From Fibrella rubiginis (lineage in GTDB: Bacteria; Bacteroidota; Bacteroidia; Cytophagales; Spirosomataceae): a stretch of 64,000 bases of DNA. Shown here piece by piece: positions 24,952 to 33,505 of the stretch (position 1 is the first letter of the stretch; each line of letters opens with the position of its first letter). Made by a program: the position numbers and the translations under genes. Below the pieces are notes generated by a model that did no database searches, was not told the DNA's origin, and was given only the letters and a program-made list of their open reading frames with translations. The DNA lies in assembly GCF_017353185.1 (NCBI RefSeq), contig NZ_JAFMYV010000012.1, positions 147,074-211,073 on the forward strand. The letters are read 5' to 3'.

Positions 24952-25983
24952 ATGACAACAACCGATTTTCTGACAGCCTGGCGGGCGGGCAATACGCAGT
25001 TTACCCTTCAAACGTCGGGTTCAACGGGTGCCCCGAAACCCATCACCCTGACGCGGGCACAGATGGAAGCCAGCGCCCGGCTCACGGGCCAGACCTTCGG
25101 GCTGCACCCCGGCGACCGGGCGCTGGTATGCCTCAACACCAGCTATATTGCCGGAGTGATGATGCTGGTGCGCGGCGAGGTGCTGGGCCTGGAACTGACC
25201 ATCGTACCCCCGGCCGGTAACCCGCTTGTGGGCTTCGACCCGGCCACTACGCAGTTCGATTTTGCGGCCTTTGTACCCCTGCAGCTGCAAACTATTCTGG
25301 CCGATGCTGGCCCGGACAACGTACCTGTTTCATTGCCATTATTGAACCGGATGAAGGCCATCCTCATTGGCGGTGCGGCCACTAGTGCGGCCCTTGAAAA
25401 TGCCCTTCAGGTGATTGAATCACCCGTTTATGCCACCTACGGCATGACCGAAACCGTTTCGCACATTGCCATCCGACGGCTAAATGGCCCTCAAAAAAGC
25501 GACTTATTTACCGTGCTGCCCGGCGTGAGGGTGGGCACCGATGAGCGGGGTTGCCTGCACATCACCGCCGCCGCCACCAACCACGAGCGCATTCAGACCA
25601 ACGACGATGTCGAATTGATTGACACAGAAGATACGGTCCGTTTCCGTCTGCTGGGCCGGGCCGATTCGATCATCAACACGGGCGGCGTAAAGGTGCAGCC
25701 CGAAGCCGTAGAGGCCATTATTCAGCAGCAGCTGCTTCAATGGCATCTCGCACCGCGCCTGTTCATCACAGGCCTGCCGGATGAACGGCTGGGCCAACGG
25801 GTGGTGCTTTTCCTGGAAAACCAACCCCTTGCCACTGACGAGTGGATAGCGATTCAAACCGCCGTGCGCGACGCGGTAGGGCCATACGCCGTGCCGAAAG
25901 CGTGGTTCACGGTCGACCGCTTCAGTGAGACAGCTACGGGCAAAGTTGATCGGAAGGGGACTGTTATAACAATGGTTGTGTAA
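24952..25983 (+). CDS. menE: o-succinylbenzoate-CoA ligase-like AMP-binding enzyme
   Basis: A 343-residue adenylate-forming enzyme. The phosphate-binding motif is TSGSTGAPKP (about residues 21-30); further motifs are YATYGMTETVSH, a GRADSIINTGGVKVQPEAVE hinge region and the C-terminal TATGKVDRK lysine. It is shorter than standard acyl-CoA synthetases because the N-terminal part is reduced, as is usual in Bacteroidota MenE. With menB close by, o-succinylbenzoate activation in menaquinone synthesis is the best reading; another small acyl-CoA ligase is possible. Confidence 0.82.
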   Translation: MTTTDFLTAWRAGNTQFTLQTSGSTGAPKPITLTRAQMEASARLTGQTFGLHPGDRALVCLNTSYIAGVMMLVRGEVLGLELTIVPPAGNPLVGFDPATTQFDFAAFVPLQLQTILADAGPDNVPVSLPLLNRMKAILIGGAATSAALENALQVIESPVYATYGMTETVSHIAIRRLNGPQKSDLFTVLPGVRVGTDERGCLHITAAATNHERIQTNDDVELIDTEDTVRFRLLGRADSIINTGGVKVQPEAVEAIIQQQLLQWHLAPRLFITGLPDERLGQRVVLFLENQPLATDEWIAIQTAVRDAVGPYAVPKAWFTVDRFSETATGKVDRKGTVITMVV

Positions 25984-26013
25984 TATCCCTTCGCTTTCCT
26001 GCCTCAAAATCCA

Positions 26014-26021
26014 TACCTTTG
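26014..26021 (+). promoter_or_regulatory. -7 promoter box (TACCTTTG) of prs
   Basis: A perfect TAnnTTTG 24 nt upstream of the ATG at 26046. It rules out the in-frame non-ATG start at 26019, which lies within the box. Confidence 0.6.
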
Positions 26022-26045
26022 CGGGAAATTCAGGCACCTCACCGC

Positions 26046-26987
26046 ATGGCTTCGTTTAATCCCGTCAAGATTTTTTCCGGCAGTCAGTCTACCTACCTGG
26101 CAGAGAAAATTGCCCACTATTACGGAAAAGACCTCGGCGGGTACACCTGTCGCCGGTTTAGCGACGGGGAAATGTCGCCCAGTTTTGAGGAGTCAGTGCG
26201 AGGGTGCGATGTGTTTCTGATTCAGTCTACTCCCCCACCGGGCGACAACCTGATGGAACTGCTGCTGATGGTGGATGCGGCGCGGCGGGCCTCGGCCCAC
26301 TACGTGACGGTGGTGATTCCCTACTTCGGCTATGCCCGGCAGGACCGGAAAGACAAGCCCCGCGTAGCCATTGCCGCCAAGCTGGTAGCCAACATGCTAC
26401 AGGCAGCGGGCGTTGACCGTCTGATGACGATTGACCTTCATGCGGGGCAGATTCAGGGCTTTTTCGATTTCCCTGTCGACCATCTCGAAGGCACCTCGGT
26501 GTTTGTTCCCTACATCAAGAGCCTGGCCCTTGAGAACCTGATCATCGCCTCGCCCGACGTGGGTGGTGCGGGTCGCGCCCGGACGTTTGCCAAGCACTTC
26601 AACGCCGAAATCGTGCTGTGCGACAAACACCGGAAACGGGCCAACGAGATTGCCTCCATGCAGGTAATCGGCGATGTGGAAGGTATGAACGTGGTGCTCG
26701 TCGATGACCTCATCGACACCGGCGGCACGCTCTGCAAAGCCGCGCAGATTTTGCTCGACAAAGGGGCCAAGTCGGTGCGGGCGGTGTGTACCCACCCCAT
26801 TATGTCGGGGAAGGCGCACGAAAACATTGCCAACTCGGTGTTGGAGGAACTGGTGATAGCCGACACGCTGCCACTAAGTCAGGCCAACCCGAAAATCAGG
26901 GTGCTGTCGGTTGCCGAGCTTTTCGCCAAAGCCATCGGCCGCATCCGTGACCATGAATCTATTAGTTCACTTTTTATACGATATTAG
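26046..26987 (+). CDS. prs: ribose-phosphate pyrophosphokinase
   Basis: A 313-residue PRPP synthetase, making phosphoribosyl pyrophosphate from ribose 5-phosphate and ATP for nucleotide, His and Trp synthesis. It shows KIFSGSQS at the N terminus, the flexible-loop region YARQDRKDKPR, the metal-binding TIDLHAGQIQGFF, and the PRPP-loop VVLVDDLIDTGGTL (near residues 218-231). Length is standard. The start is fixed by the -7 box. Palindrome P7 begins 1 nt after its stop, separating it from rplY. Confidence 0.97.
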   Translation: MASFNPVKIFSGSQSTYLAEKIAHYYGKDLGGYTCRRFSDGEMSPSFEESVRGCDVFLIQSTPPPGDNLMELLLMVDAARRASAHYVTVVIPYFGYARQDRKDKPRVAIAAKLVANMLQAAGVDRLMTIDLHAGQIQGFFDFPVDHLEGTSVFVPYIKSLALENLIIASPDVGGAGRARTFAKHFNAEIVLCDKHRKRANEIASMQVIGDVEGMNVVLVDDLIDTGGTLCKAAQILLDKGAKSVRAVCTHPIMSGKAHENIANSVLEELVIADTLPLSQANPKIRVLSVAELFAKAIGRIRDHESISSLFIRY

Positions 26988-26988
26988 G

Positions 26989-27113
26989 AATGAGTGAATT
27001 AGTGAATGAGCGAATGAGTGAATGTTTGGACCGCTATGCGGCGCATTTCACAAAGTCGTGCCGCGTAGCGGTCCAAACATTCACTCATTCGCTCATTCAC
27101 TAATTCACTCATT
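26989..27113. repeat. 3'-end palindrome P7 (class B)
   Basis: Arms 26989-27041 and 27061-27113 match at 52 of 53 positions. Outer words are AATGAGTGAATTAGTGAATG and GAGCGAATGAGTGAATG; the core is GGACCGCTATGCGG. It begins 1 nt after the prs stop. Confidence 0.95.
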
Positions 27114-27126
27114 AAATTTTACTTTT

Positions 27127-27690
27127 ATGAAAAAAATCGAGATTGTAGGGTATCAACGAGCGAATCTCGGCCGGACGGAATCACAAGCCATACGCGCCGA
27201 AGGTAATGTACCCTGTGTGTTGTATGGTGGCGCCGAACAGGTACACTTCACCGTGCCTGGTATTTTGTTCCGCCCGTTATTGTTTACGCCCGACGTGTTC
27301 GACATCACGTTGAACATTGAAGGCGATGAGTACCGCGCTGTATTGCAGGCTACTCAGTTCCACCCCGTCAGCGACGCGCTGATCCACGCCGACTTTCTGC
27401 AAGTGACCGACAAACCGGTATCCGTTGCGGTTCCTGTTCGGTTGCTGGGTACGGCTCCCGGCGTTCAGAAGGGTGGTAAATTAGTGACGCGCATTCGCAA
27501 ACTGCGCGTTCGGGGGCCTATTGACAGCATCCCCGAATACATCGACGTCGACGTGTCGAAACTTGACCTGGGCAAAGTTGTTCGGGTTGGCGAGATCAAA
27601 GTCGACGGTATTGAGGTGCTGGAGCAGGCGGCTAACCCCGTTGCCGGCATCGAAATCCCACGCGCCCTGCGTGGTACGGTAGCCAAATAA
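27127..27690 (+). CDS. rplY: 50S ribosomal protein L25/general stress protein Ctc
   Basis: A 187-residue L25 of the longer Ctc type: an N-terminal 5S-rRNA-binding beta-barrel (KKIEIVGYQRANLGRTES… VLYGG) and a C-terminal TL5-like domain (SVAVPVRLLGTAPGVQKGGKL…). It binds 5S rRNA in the large ribosomal subunit. A non-ATG in-frame extension to 27022 reads through palindrome P7 and is rejected. The prs-rplY order is common in bacteria. Confidence 0.96.
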   Translation: MKKIEIVGYQRANLGRTESQAIRAEGNVPCVLYGGAEQVHFTVPGILFRPLLFTPDVFDITLNIEGDEYRAVLQATQFHPVSDALIHADFLQVTDKPVSVAVPVRLLGTAPGVQKGGKLVTRIRKLRVRGPIDSIPEYIDVDVSKLDLGKVVRVGEIKVDGIEVLEQAANPVAGIEIPRALRGTVAK

Positions 27691-27694
27691 GTAA

Positions 27695-27802
27695 GTTACA
27701 GGTTTAACGTCTAAAGTTTAACGTTACTTCGCGCTGAAATGACTCCGTGCGTAGCCACCGTAGCGCGAAGCAACGTTAAACTTTAGACGTTAAACCTGTA
27801 AC
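27695..27802. repeat. 3'-end palindrome P8 (class A)
   Basis: Arms 27695-27735 and 27762-27802 match at 40 of 41 positions. Outer words are GTTACAGGTTTAACGTCTAA and AGTTTAACGTT; the core is ACTTCGCGCT. It begins 4 nt after the rplY stop. Confidence 0.93.
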
Positions 27803-27824
27803 TCATTTTGCTAATAGATTACAG

Positions 27825-27855
27825 AAAAGCCGGCCCTCTTCAGGGCTGGCTTTTT
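27825..27855 (+). terminator. intrinsic terminator after rplY
   Basis: A hairpin AAAAGCCGGCCCT/AGGGCTGGCTTTT (one G-T pair) followed by a run of T. It lies beyond palindrome P8, so the same gene end has both a true terminator and a palindrome. Confidence 0.75.
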
Positions 27856-27894
27856 GTGTATCTTGCCCGCTTCATCAACATAACACTACCTCGT

Positions 27895-28950
27895 ATGCAT
27901 ACCTTAGTTGTGGTTGGTTTGGGCAAAGTTGGCTCGCTGGTTGGGCTGTTGCTCAGTAAACGGTTTTCGGTCACCGGTTTCGACCGGCAAGCCCCCGCCA
28001 CCCTCCTTCCCTTCCCCGTCAGTCATGGCGACGTAGCCGACACGGCTGCGCTTAAAAAAGCCCTTCAGGGAGCCGACGGGGTGGTTTCCTGTTTACCCTA
28101 CAACCTGAACCTGCCCATTGCCCGCGTAGCCTACGACCTGGGCATTCACTATTTCGACCTCACCGAAGACGTACCCACCACCGACGCGATCCGGCTGATG
28201 GCTATCACGGCGAAGGGCGTCATGGCACCGCAGTGTGGCCTGGCCCCCGGCCTGATCGGCATTGTGGGTTCGCACCTGGCCAAACGGTTCGACCGGCTGC
28301 GCGACATCGAACTACGCGTGGGAGCCCTGCCCCGCTACCCAAATGGGCTGCTGGGTTACTCGTTTACCTGGTCGCCGGCGGGGGTTATTAACGAATACAT
28401 CAACGACTGCGAAGTAATTGCCAACGGGCAGCGCAAACTCGTGCCAGCACTAGACGGCATTGAAGTGATCAACATCGAAGGACAGGAGTTCGAGGCTTTT
28501 AGCACGTCGGGCGGGCTGGGTACCCTCTGCGAAACCTACGCGGGTCAGGTCGACACGCTCAACTACAAGACCATCCGCTACCCCGGCCATTGCAAGCTGA
28601 TGCGCTTTTTGCTTTATGAACTGATCCTCAAAGACAAACGCGAACTGGTAGAACAAATCCTGACCGAAGCCAAACCGCCCGTGCAGGACGACGTGGTCTA
28701 TGTGTATGCGGTGGTGGAAGGCTGGCGCAACGGTCAGCTCGCCCGCGAAGAGTTCTACCGCGCCTACCACCCCCGCCTCATCGACGGCCAATCATGGCGG
28801 GCCATCTCCTGGACCACCGCCGGTTCCGTTGCCGCCGTGGTAGAAATGGTTGCCGACGGCGCCCTGCCCCAACAGGGTTTCCTGAAACAGGAAGATATTC
28901 CGTTTGAGGCGTACCTGAAAACGGTGAATGGGGGGTTTTTTAAGGAGTAG
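27895..28950 (+). CDS. saccharopine dehydrogenase family protein
   Basis: A 351-residue NAD(P)-dependent enzyme. The Rossmann motif is at the start (LVVVGLGKVGSLVGLLL, with G-x-G-x2-G), followed by GVVSCLPYNLNLPIARVAYD and PQCGLAPGLIGIVG, the layout of saccharopine dehydrogenase/carboxynorspermidine-synthase-type proteins. It may act in lysine or polyamine-related metabolism, but the substrate is not determined. The start at 27895 is chosen because the Rossmann fold begins there; earlier in-frame codons run through the upstream terminator. Confidence 0.85.
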   Translation: MHTLVVVGLGKVGSLVGLLLSKRFSVTGFDRQAPATLLPFPVSHGDVADTAALKKALQGADGVVSCLPYNLNLPIARVAYDLGIHYFDLTEDVPTTDAIRLMAITAKGVMAPQCGLAPGLIGIVGSHLAKRFDRLRDIELRVGALPRYPNGLLGYSFTWSPAGVINEYINDCEVIANGQRKLVPALDGIEVINIEGQEFEAFSTSGGLGTLCETYAGQVDTLNYKTIRYPGHCKLMRFLLYELILKDKRELVEQILTEAKPPVQDDVVYVYAVVEGWRNGQLAREEFYRAYHPRLIDGQSWRAISWTTAGSVAAVVEMVADGALPQQGFLKQEDIPFEAYLKTVNGGFFKE

Positions 28951-28955
28951 GAAAT

Positions 28956-29032
28956 AAGAGGTGAGAAGCAAGAGATAAGAATCGTTGCATTACCCTCAGG
29001 TAGTGGTTCTTGACTCTTTGCTCTCATCTCTT
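28956..29032. repeat. 3'-end palindrome P9 (class F, degenerate) overlapping coaD
   Basis: Imperfect arms near 28956-28983 and 29005-29032 built from AAGAGGTGAGAAGCAAGAGA-like words. It starts 5 nt after the saccharopine-dehydrogenase stop, and its right arm encodes about nine of the last codons of coaD. Confidence 0.65.
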
Positions 29033-29487
29033 AGCTCTATGCTATAGGGCAAAAACGCCTCTACTGGCTGCCCGTAGCGGTGCAGGTCGCGGATGATGCT
29101 GCTGCTGATGGGCGCGAGGTGGGGCGAGGTGATCAGAAATACCGTTTCCACTTCTTCGTAGACGTAGCGGTTCACCTGGGCAATGCCGTTTTCGTATTCA
29201 AAATCGGTGGTGTTGCGCAGGCCCCGGAGCAGGAAACGGGCGCCCAGCTTGCGGGCCACATTGGCCGTGAGGTCATCGTAGGCCACTACGCGCACCTGCG
29301 GGGTATCCCGGAAAGTTTCTTCGATCCAGGCGGTCATTTGTTCCAGCGCAAAGTACCGCTGCTTGCTGGCATTGCGGCCAATGCCGATGATGACCTCATC
29401 GAAGAGTTGCAAGCCCCGCCGCACAATGTCTTCGTGTCCTTTAGTGAAGGGATCAAACGAACCGGGGAAGAGCGCAATATTGGCCAT
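28996..29487 (-). CDS. coaD: phosphopantetheine adenylyltransferase
   Basis: A 163-residue nucleotidyltransferase of CoA biosynthesis that adds AMP to 4'-phosphopantetheine. Visible motifs are FPGSFDPFTKGHEDI (T/HxGH-type nucleotide site), GIGRNASKQRYF, LRGLRNTTDFEYE and the ISSSIIRDL signature. The fold should end around YSIELR; the last residues DESKESRTTT are encoded by palindrome P9 and look like an acquired tail. Confidence 0.96.
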   Translation of the reverse strand: MANIALFPGSFDPFTKGHEDIVRRGLQLFDEVIIGIGRNASKQRYFALEQMTAWIEETFRDTPQVRVVAYDDLTANVARKLGARFLLRGLRNTTDFEYENGIAQVNRYVYEEVETVFLITSPHLAPISSSIIRDLHRYGQPVEAFLPYSIELRDESKESRTTT

Positions 29488-29535
29488 TAGGTAAGGGGTT
29501 TTGGATAAGGTTTTTTTGGACAGGATTGCAGGATG

Positions 29536-29800
29536 GACAGGCTTAACAGGATATCAACGTTGCGGATGAACAGGCTTTTTTAGCTGCTCGTTGTCGCTTG
29601 GCTCCAGCCGAGTGACCCATATCAAAGGGCCTCCGGCCCGTAGTGCGACGTTGAGTCATGTCAGGCAAACAGCTCCTATGTCCAAGTACGGGCCGGAGGC
29701 CCTTTGATATGGGTCACTCGGCAGGAGCCAAGCGACAACGAGCAGCTAAAAAATACTGTCAATCCCACGCGGCGTCCGATGAAATCCTAATAAGCCTGTC
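29536..29800. repeat. 3'-end palindrome P10 (nested, 67-bp inner arms)
   Basis: Inner arms 29576-29642 and 29687-29753 match at 66 of 67 positions; outer arms 29536-29552 and 29784-29800 match at about 15 of 17 (GACAGGCTTAACAGGAT type). The inner stem contains AGCTGCTCGTTGTCGCTTGG and GGGCCTCCGGCCCG. It fills most of the 335-bp gap between DUF3822 and coaD, 22 nt after the DUF3822 stop. Nothing else is seen in the gap. Confidence 0.92.
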
Positions 29801-29822
29801 AAAACAAACCTTCTCCAAAAAT

Positions 29823-30707
29823 TTACGCCAGCAAACACAGGCCCTGAAGGCTTAAAAAACGGTGTTCGGGCAGTTCATCGAGGTCTGAGGAAAGATGTAG
29901 TCCGGGCGGCATTGTGCCGATACTAAGCGTAGGCAGAAACCGTCGCAGCGCAATGTAGCCTTCAGCAAACGGCGTAATTTCACCGTAGACAACCGGGTTA
30001 CAGTCGGCAGGGTGGGTCTGTAGCTCGTCGAGAACATAAAGTACGTAATAGGCTAGATCCTGGGCACTTTTCACACCAAAGCGGTTGCAATAGCGCAGGG
30101 CGTGACCCTCCCGAAACAGGATCGTGACGTATTCATCTTCAAAAAACAGAAACAGATTTTTGGGCGACAACATCTGCCGGTCACTGGCGTAGGTAGCCTG
30201 AATCAGCGCGCTGCTCTGATGTACGTAGGTGACGGGTTGCAACGGATACTGCCCACCCATGAACTCGATCAGGGCACGTTCCAGGCTAAACACGGCTACA
30301 AATCCTTCGTTATGCGCAAAGCCAAAAGCCTGCTCGGTAGGCGGCTGTGGATAGCCCCGCATCAGCGACAGGTAGCTGGTGGCATATTCTTTACGGTATA
30401 ATTCGCCCGGAACCAGCGTGAACGCCGGGCTATTCACCGACACCCAGATGGCCTCGAAGCGTTCGTAGCTAAGCAGTGGATGCTGGCTAAACAACTGGGG
30501 CAACTGGTCGGTGAGCAGCGGCTCGTTGAGCAACGATGGCTGCGTAAATTCGTCGAGCCACACCATGCGCCGCTGTGGGTCGAGCAGGGTTAGGCGCAGG
30601 CGTTGCGGGGCCATCTCCAAACACAAAATAGACTTTTCAGCCTGACCCGCCGTGAACACTTCAGGGCGAACCGACAGGGTGGCGTCAAGCGTAGAGGTAG
30701 CACGCAT
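29823..30707 (-). CDS. DUF3822 family protein
   Basis: A 294-residue protein resembling DUF3822, a Bacteroidota family with an ASKHA-like pilus-ATPase fold prediction but no known role. There is no signal peptide. Residues include EKSILCLEMAPQRLRLTLLD near the N terminus and YVHQSSALIQAT in the middle. DUF3822 genes commonly sit upstream of coaD in this phylum, as here on the same strand, which supports the call. Palindrome P10 separates the two. Confidence 0.8.
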   Translation of the reverse strand: MRATSTLDATLSVRPEVFTAGQAEKSILCLEMAPQRLRLTLLDPQRRMVWLDEFTQPSLLNEPLLTDQLPQLFSQHPLLSYERFEAIWVSVNSPAFTLVPGELYRKEYATSYLSLMRGYPQPPTEQAFGFAHNEGFVAVFSLERALIEFMGGQYPLQPVTYVHQSSALIQATYASDRQMLSPKNLFLFFEDEYVTILFREGHALRYCNRFGVKSAQDLAYYVLYVLDELQTHPADCNPVVYGEITPFAEGYIALRRFLPTLSIGTMPPGLHLSSDLDELPEHRFLSLQGLCLLA

Positions 30708-30728
30708 ATACAGGTAACGGTTACGGAA

Positions 30729-31226
30729 TCAGTTCAGGTATCCCGACAGCCGGTACACATCATCGAGCGACTGGCAACGGCTAAACAAGGTATGGACTTC
30801 GGCGGGTGGGTAGGCTTTTATTTCGTCGAACGTCATCCAGCGCACTTCAGAAATAATCTGTCCGGCGGCGTCCATTTCGGGGTCAGACCCCAGGCGTAGT
30901 TCGCCACCGATGGCATCGACGGCAAAAAACAGTTCGAGCGCGTGCAGGGGTGGCTCCAGAAACTCGTTGACAAACAGTAGTTTACCTACGTCGATAATCA
31001 GCCCCGTTTCCTCATCGAATTCGCGTTTGAGGGCGTCGGTGGCTGTTTCACCAAACTGTGCTCCCCCACCGGGCGGGCACCAGAAAGTATCGGTTTTACT
31101 GATGCCCCGATGGCGCACCATCAACAAACGGTCACCATCACGATACAGGCCACACACGCGGGTACGAAGCCGGTTGCCATATAATTTCACCACTTGCTGT
31201 CGGGGTGCATCAACGATTTGCGTCAC
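30729..31226 (-). CDS. NUDIX hydrolase
   Basis: A 165-residue hydrolase with a complete Nudix box, G-x5-E-x7-REFDEETGL (from GAQFGETATDALKREF, near residues 53-76), which binds the metal that cleaves nucleoside diphosphate derivatives. It starts at a GTG (31224-31226); a perfect -7 box lies 31 nt upstream and no in-frame ATG is available between. The stop is 21 bp before the start of DUF3822, so the two are likely co-transcribed. The substrate is not predictable. Confidence 0.9.
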   Translation of the reverse strand: MTQIVDAPRQQVVKLYGNRLRTRVCGLYRDGDRLLMVRHRGISKTDTFWCPPGGGAQFGETATDALKREFDEETGLIIDVGKLLFVNEFLEPPLHALELFFAVDAIGGELRLGSDPEMDAAGQIISEVRWMTFDEIKAYPPAEVHTLFSRCQSLDDVYRLSGYLN

Positions 31227-31257
31227 GGTATGGTATTGTTTCGATCAAAAAGAGACG

Positions 31258-31265
31258 CAAAGATA
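31258..31265 (-). promoter_or_regulatory. -7 promoter box (TATCTTTG, minus strand)
   Basis: A perfect TAnnTTTG upstream of the NUDIX gene on the minus strand; it supports the GTG start at 31226. Just beyond it (31267-31315) is a weak GCAGTGGT/ACCACTGC dyad that may be a worn palindrome. Confidence 0.55.
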
Positions 31266-31317
31266 AGATGAAGGCAGTGGTAAACTCATCGTTCACCACT
31301 TACCACTCACCACTGCT

Positions 31318-31755
31318 TTAGTATGCGCTTCCCGAAATGTAGCTTTCCAGCGAACTGATGCGGGCTTTCTGGTCGTGGATGATCGTATTGACCACGTCAT
31401 TGATAGAGATGATGCCCACCAGCCTGTCGGCATCCATTACGGGCAGGTGACGAATGTGCCTGTCGGCCATGGTGACCATGCACGATTCTAGCGACTGTTC
31501 GGGCGTGATGGTGATCACGTTGCCCGTCATCACATCGCGGATGAGGGTGTCTTTGGAGGCCCGCCCCTGCAAAATACCCTTGCGGGCATAGTCGCGCTCA
31601 GAAAAGATCCCGACGAGCTTGTCGCCTTCCAGCACCAGCACAGCACCGATGTTTTTGTCGGCCATCAGTTCCAGGGCCTGGTAAACGGTTTCGTCGGGCA
31701 CGACGGAATAGATGGTATTGATCGTTTTACGCTGTAGAACCTGACGGATGTTCAT
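31318..31755 (-). CDS. CBS domain-containing protein
   Basis: A 145-residue protein made of two CBS domains: about residues 10-65 (INTIYSVVPDETVYQALELMADKNIGAVLVLE) and about 75-135 (VITITPEQSLESCMVTMADRHIRHLPVMD). Such Bateman modules bind adenosyl nucleotides and act as energy or ligand sensors. The start at the internal ATG 31755 (MNIRQVLQRK) is preferred over 31842 because the extra N-terminal residues have no domain and the family starts this way. Confidence 0.88.
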   Translation of the reverse strand: MNIRQVLQRKTINTIYSVVPDETVYQALELMADKNIGAVLVLEGDKLVGIFSERDYARKGILQGRASKDTLIRDVMTGNVITITPEQSLESCMVTMADRHIRHLPVMDADRLVGIISINDVVNTIIHDQKARISSLESYISGSAY

Positions 31756-31936
31756 GGCTATGAAGGGGTTATGAGAGGGTCTAAGTTGCACATTAGTCTG
31801 ATCGAAGGCAAGCGACACCAACAAAAAAGTGCGGGTTTTCATTAGTCGGTGCCGACCAACGAACTACAGGGATCGGTGACGCAAAAGCTGGGGTGACGGG
31901 CTTCCACGACTGGCCAAATTTTCGTAAATTAGGGGT

Positions 31937-33439
31937 ATGAATGAAACGCAAACGGCGGCTCAATTGCTGACCAAACGGTTCCCCTATAAGCCTACCGACG
32001 GTCAGTTAGCGTTTTTCGGGAAAATCGGCGAGTTTATCACCCGCGAAGAGTTTGACAAATACCGCGACTGTTTTCTACTGCGCGGCTACGCCGGTACCGG
32101 CAAGACCACCCTGATTAGTACGCTCATTAAAGTGCTGCCCCGCTTTGGCTATAAATCGGTACTGCTGGCCCCTACGGGCCGCGCGGCGAAGGTGATGAGT
32201 AACTACGCCAAAAAACCCGCCCAGACCATCCACCGCAAAATATACCGGCAGGTGGCCGAACAGGGGTCGGGGACGCTGGCGTTTGAGCGGCAAAAAAATT
32301 ACCACGAAGACACGCTTTTCATTGTCGATGAGGCCTCAATGATCTCCGACGAGGCCGAATTTGGCGGCAAGGGCCTGCTCAGCGACCTGATCCACTTTGT
32401 CTTCGAGAACAAAGGCAACAAGCTTATGCTCGTGGGCGACACCGCCCAGCTCCCCCCCGTAGGCCGCGATGGCAGTCCCGCCCTGGACCGGGGTTTTCTG
32501 GCCCGGTCGTTCGACATGACGGTCATTGAACAGGAACTGACCGAGGTAATGCGGCAGGACGAAGAGTCGGGCATTCTGTATAATGCCACTGAACTCCGCC
32601 GCCTTCTGGCCGACGAGATTCTGAACCCCGGCACGCCACCCAAGCCGGTCTCCTTCGAGCACCTGATGAGCGACAACCCCGCCGCGCCACCCGCTCCGGA
32701 GGTGAAAATTCAGATTGCCACGCGGCCCTTCAACGACTTGTACAAAATGCCCCTGATGAAGCTGGAAGATGGGGTTAGGTATGCCTACGACAAATACGGA
32801 CGCGAAAACACGGCTATTCTGTGCCGGTCGAACAAGACGGCTGTGCAGTATAATCAGTTTGTGCGCCGCATGATTGATCAGCGTGAAGAGGAGCTCGACG
32901 CAGGTGATATGCTGATGATTGCCCGCAACAACTACACCGTTCTGGGCGACGATTCGCCCGCGGGTTTTCTGGCCAACGGTGAGTTTGTGGAAGTGCAGCG
33001 CATTAGGCGGCAGGAAGAGATGCACGGCTTCCGGTTTGCCACGGTGGTGCTGCACATGATTGATTATGAAGAGCAGCCCGATTTCGAGGCCAAAATCATT
33101 CTCGACACACTGCATTCGGCTACGCCGTCGCTGAGTCAGGAGCAGAACAAAGCCCTGTACGAGAGCGTGGCGAAAGATTACATGTACATCACCAACAAGA
33201 AAGAACGGGCCGAAGCCATCCGCCGCGACCCTTACCTGAGTGCGTTGCAGGTGAAGTTCGCCTATGCCCTCACCACTCATAAAGCGCAGGGTGGCCAGTG
33301 GAGCGCCGTCTTTATCGACCAAGGCTACCTGCCCGAAGGCCAGACCAACCAGGAGTTCATCCGCTGGCTCTACACCGCCCTCACCCGTGCCACCGACGAG
33401 GCCTTCCTGATGAATTTCAACCCGGAGTTCTTCGTATAA
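31937..33439 (+). CDS. ATP-dependent DNA helicase, RecD/Pif1-like (SF1B)
   Basis: A 500-residue helicase. Walker A is GYAGTGKTT (residues 50-58), Walker B is VDEASM near 131, VGDTAQLPPVG is motif III, and the C-terminal ALTTHKAQGGQW is the UvrD_C_2/RecD motif (about 443-455). It lacks RecBC partners and is typical of stand-alone RecD-like or Pif1-like helicases of Bacteroidota, with roles in replication or repair. The stop overlaps palindrome P12. Confidence 0.93.
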   Translation: MNETQTAAQLLTKRFPYKPTDGQLAFFGKIGEFITREEFDKYRDCFLLRGYAGTGKTTLISTLIKVLPRFGYKSVLLAPTGRAAKVMSNYAKKPAQTIHRKIYRQVAEQGSGTLAFERQKNYHEDTLFIVDEASMISDEAEFGGKGLLSDLIHFVFENKGNKLMLVGDTAQLPPVGRDGSPALDRGFLARSFDMTVIEQELTEVMRQDEESGILYNATELRRLLADEILNPGTPPKPVSFEHLMSDNPAAPPAPEVKIQIATRPFNDLYKMPLMKLEDGVRYAYDKYGRENTAILCRSNKTAVQYNQFVRRMIDQREEELDAGDMLMIARNNYTVLGDDSPAGFLANGEFVEVQRIRRQEEMHGFRFATVVLHMIDYEEQPDFEAKIILDTLHSATPSLSQEQNKALYESVAKDYMYITNKKERAEAIRRDPYLSALQVKFAYALTTHKAQGGQWSAVFIDQGYLPEGQTNQEFIRWLYTALTRATDEAFLMNFNPEFFV

Positions 33440-33505
33440 AGGGGCTTGGGCACAGAGTTTTTGTTTTCGCGGAAAAGAACAAAAACTCTGTGCCCAAGCC
33501 CCTTT
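33438..33505. repeat. 3'-end palindrome P12 (28-bp perfect arms)
   Basis: Arms 33438-33465 and 33478-33505 are perfect (GGGGCTTGGGCACAGAGTTT core), with spacer TTCGCGGAAAAG. Both convergent stop codons (helicase TAA 33437-33439 and the glycosyltransferase TAA at 33505-33507) lie at the two outer ends of the arms. Confidence 0.94.

Noticed and set aside
24808..25011. N-terminal extension of the DUF5916 protein
   Set aside because: It lacks a signal peptide and contains the likely promoter; the signal begins at the TTG at 24807.
27022..27126. N-terminal extension of rplY
   Set aside because: It reads through palindrome P7 from a non-ATG codon; the L25 fold begins at 27127.
27695..27802. P8 as the rplY terminator
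   Set aside because: It has no T tract, and a proper intrinsic terminator lies just beyond at 27825-27855.
32336..33322. Long open frame on the minus strand
   Set aside because: It is antisense to the helicase gene; a product of GC-rich codon use, with no domain or promoter.
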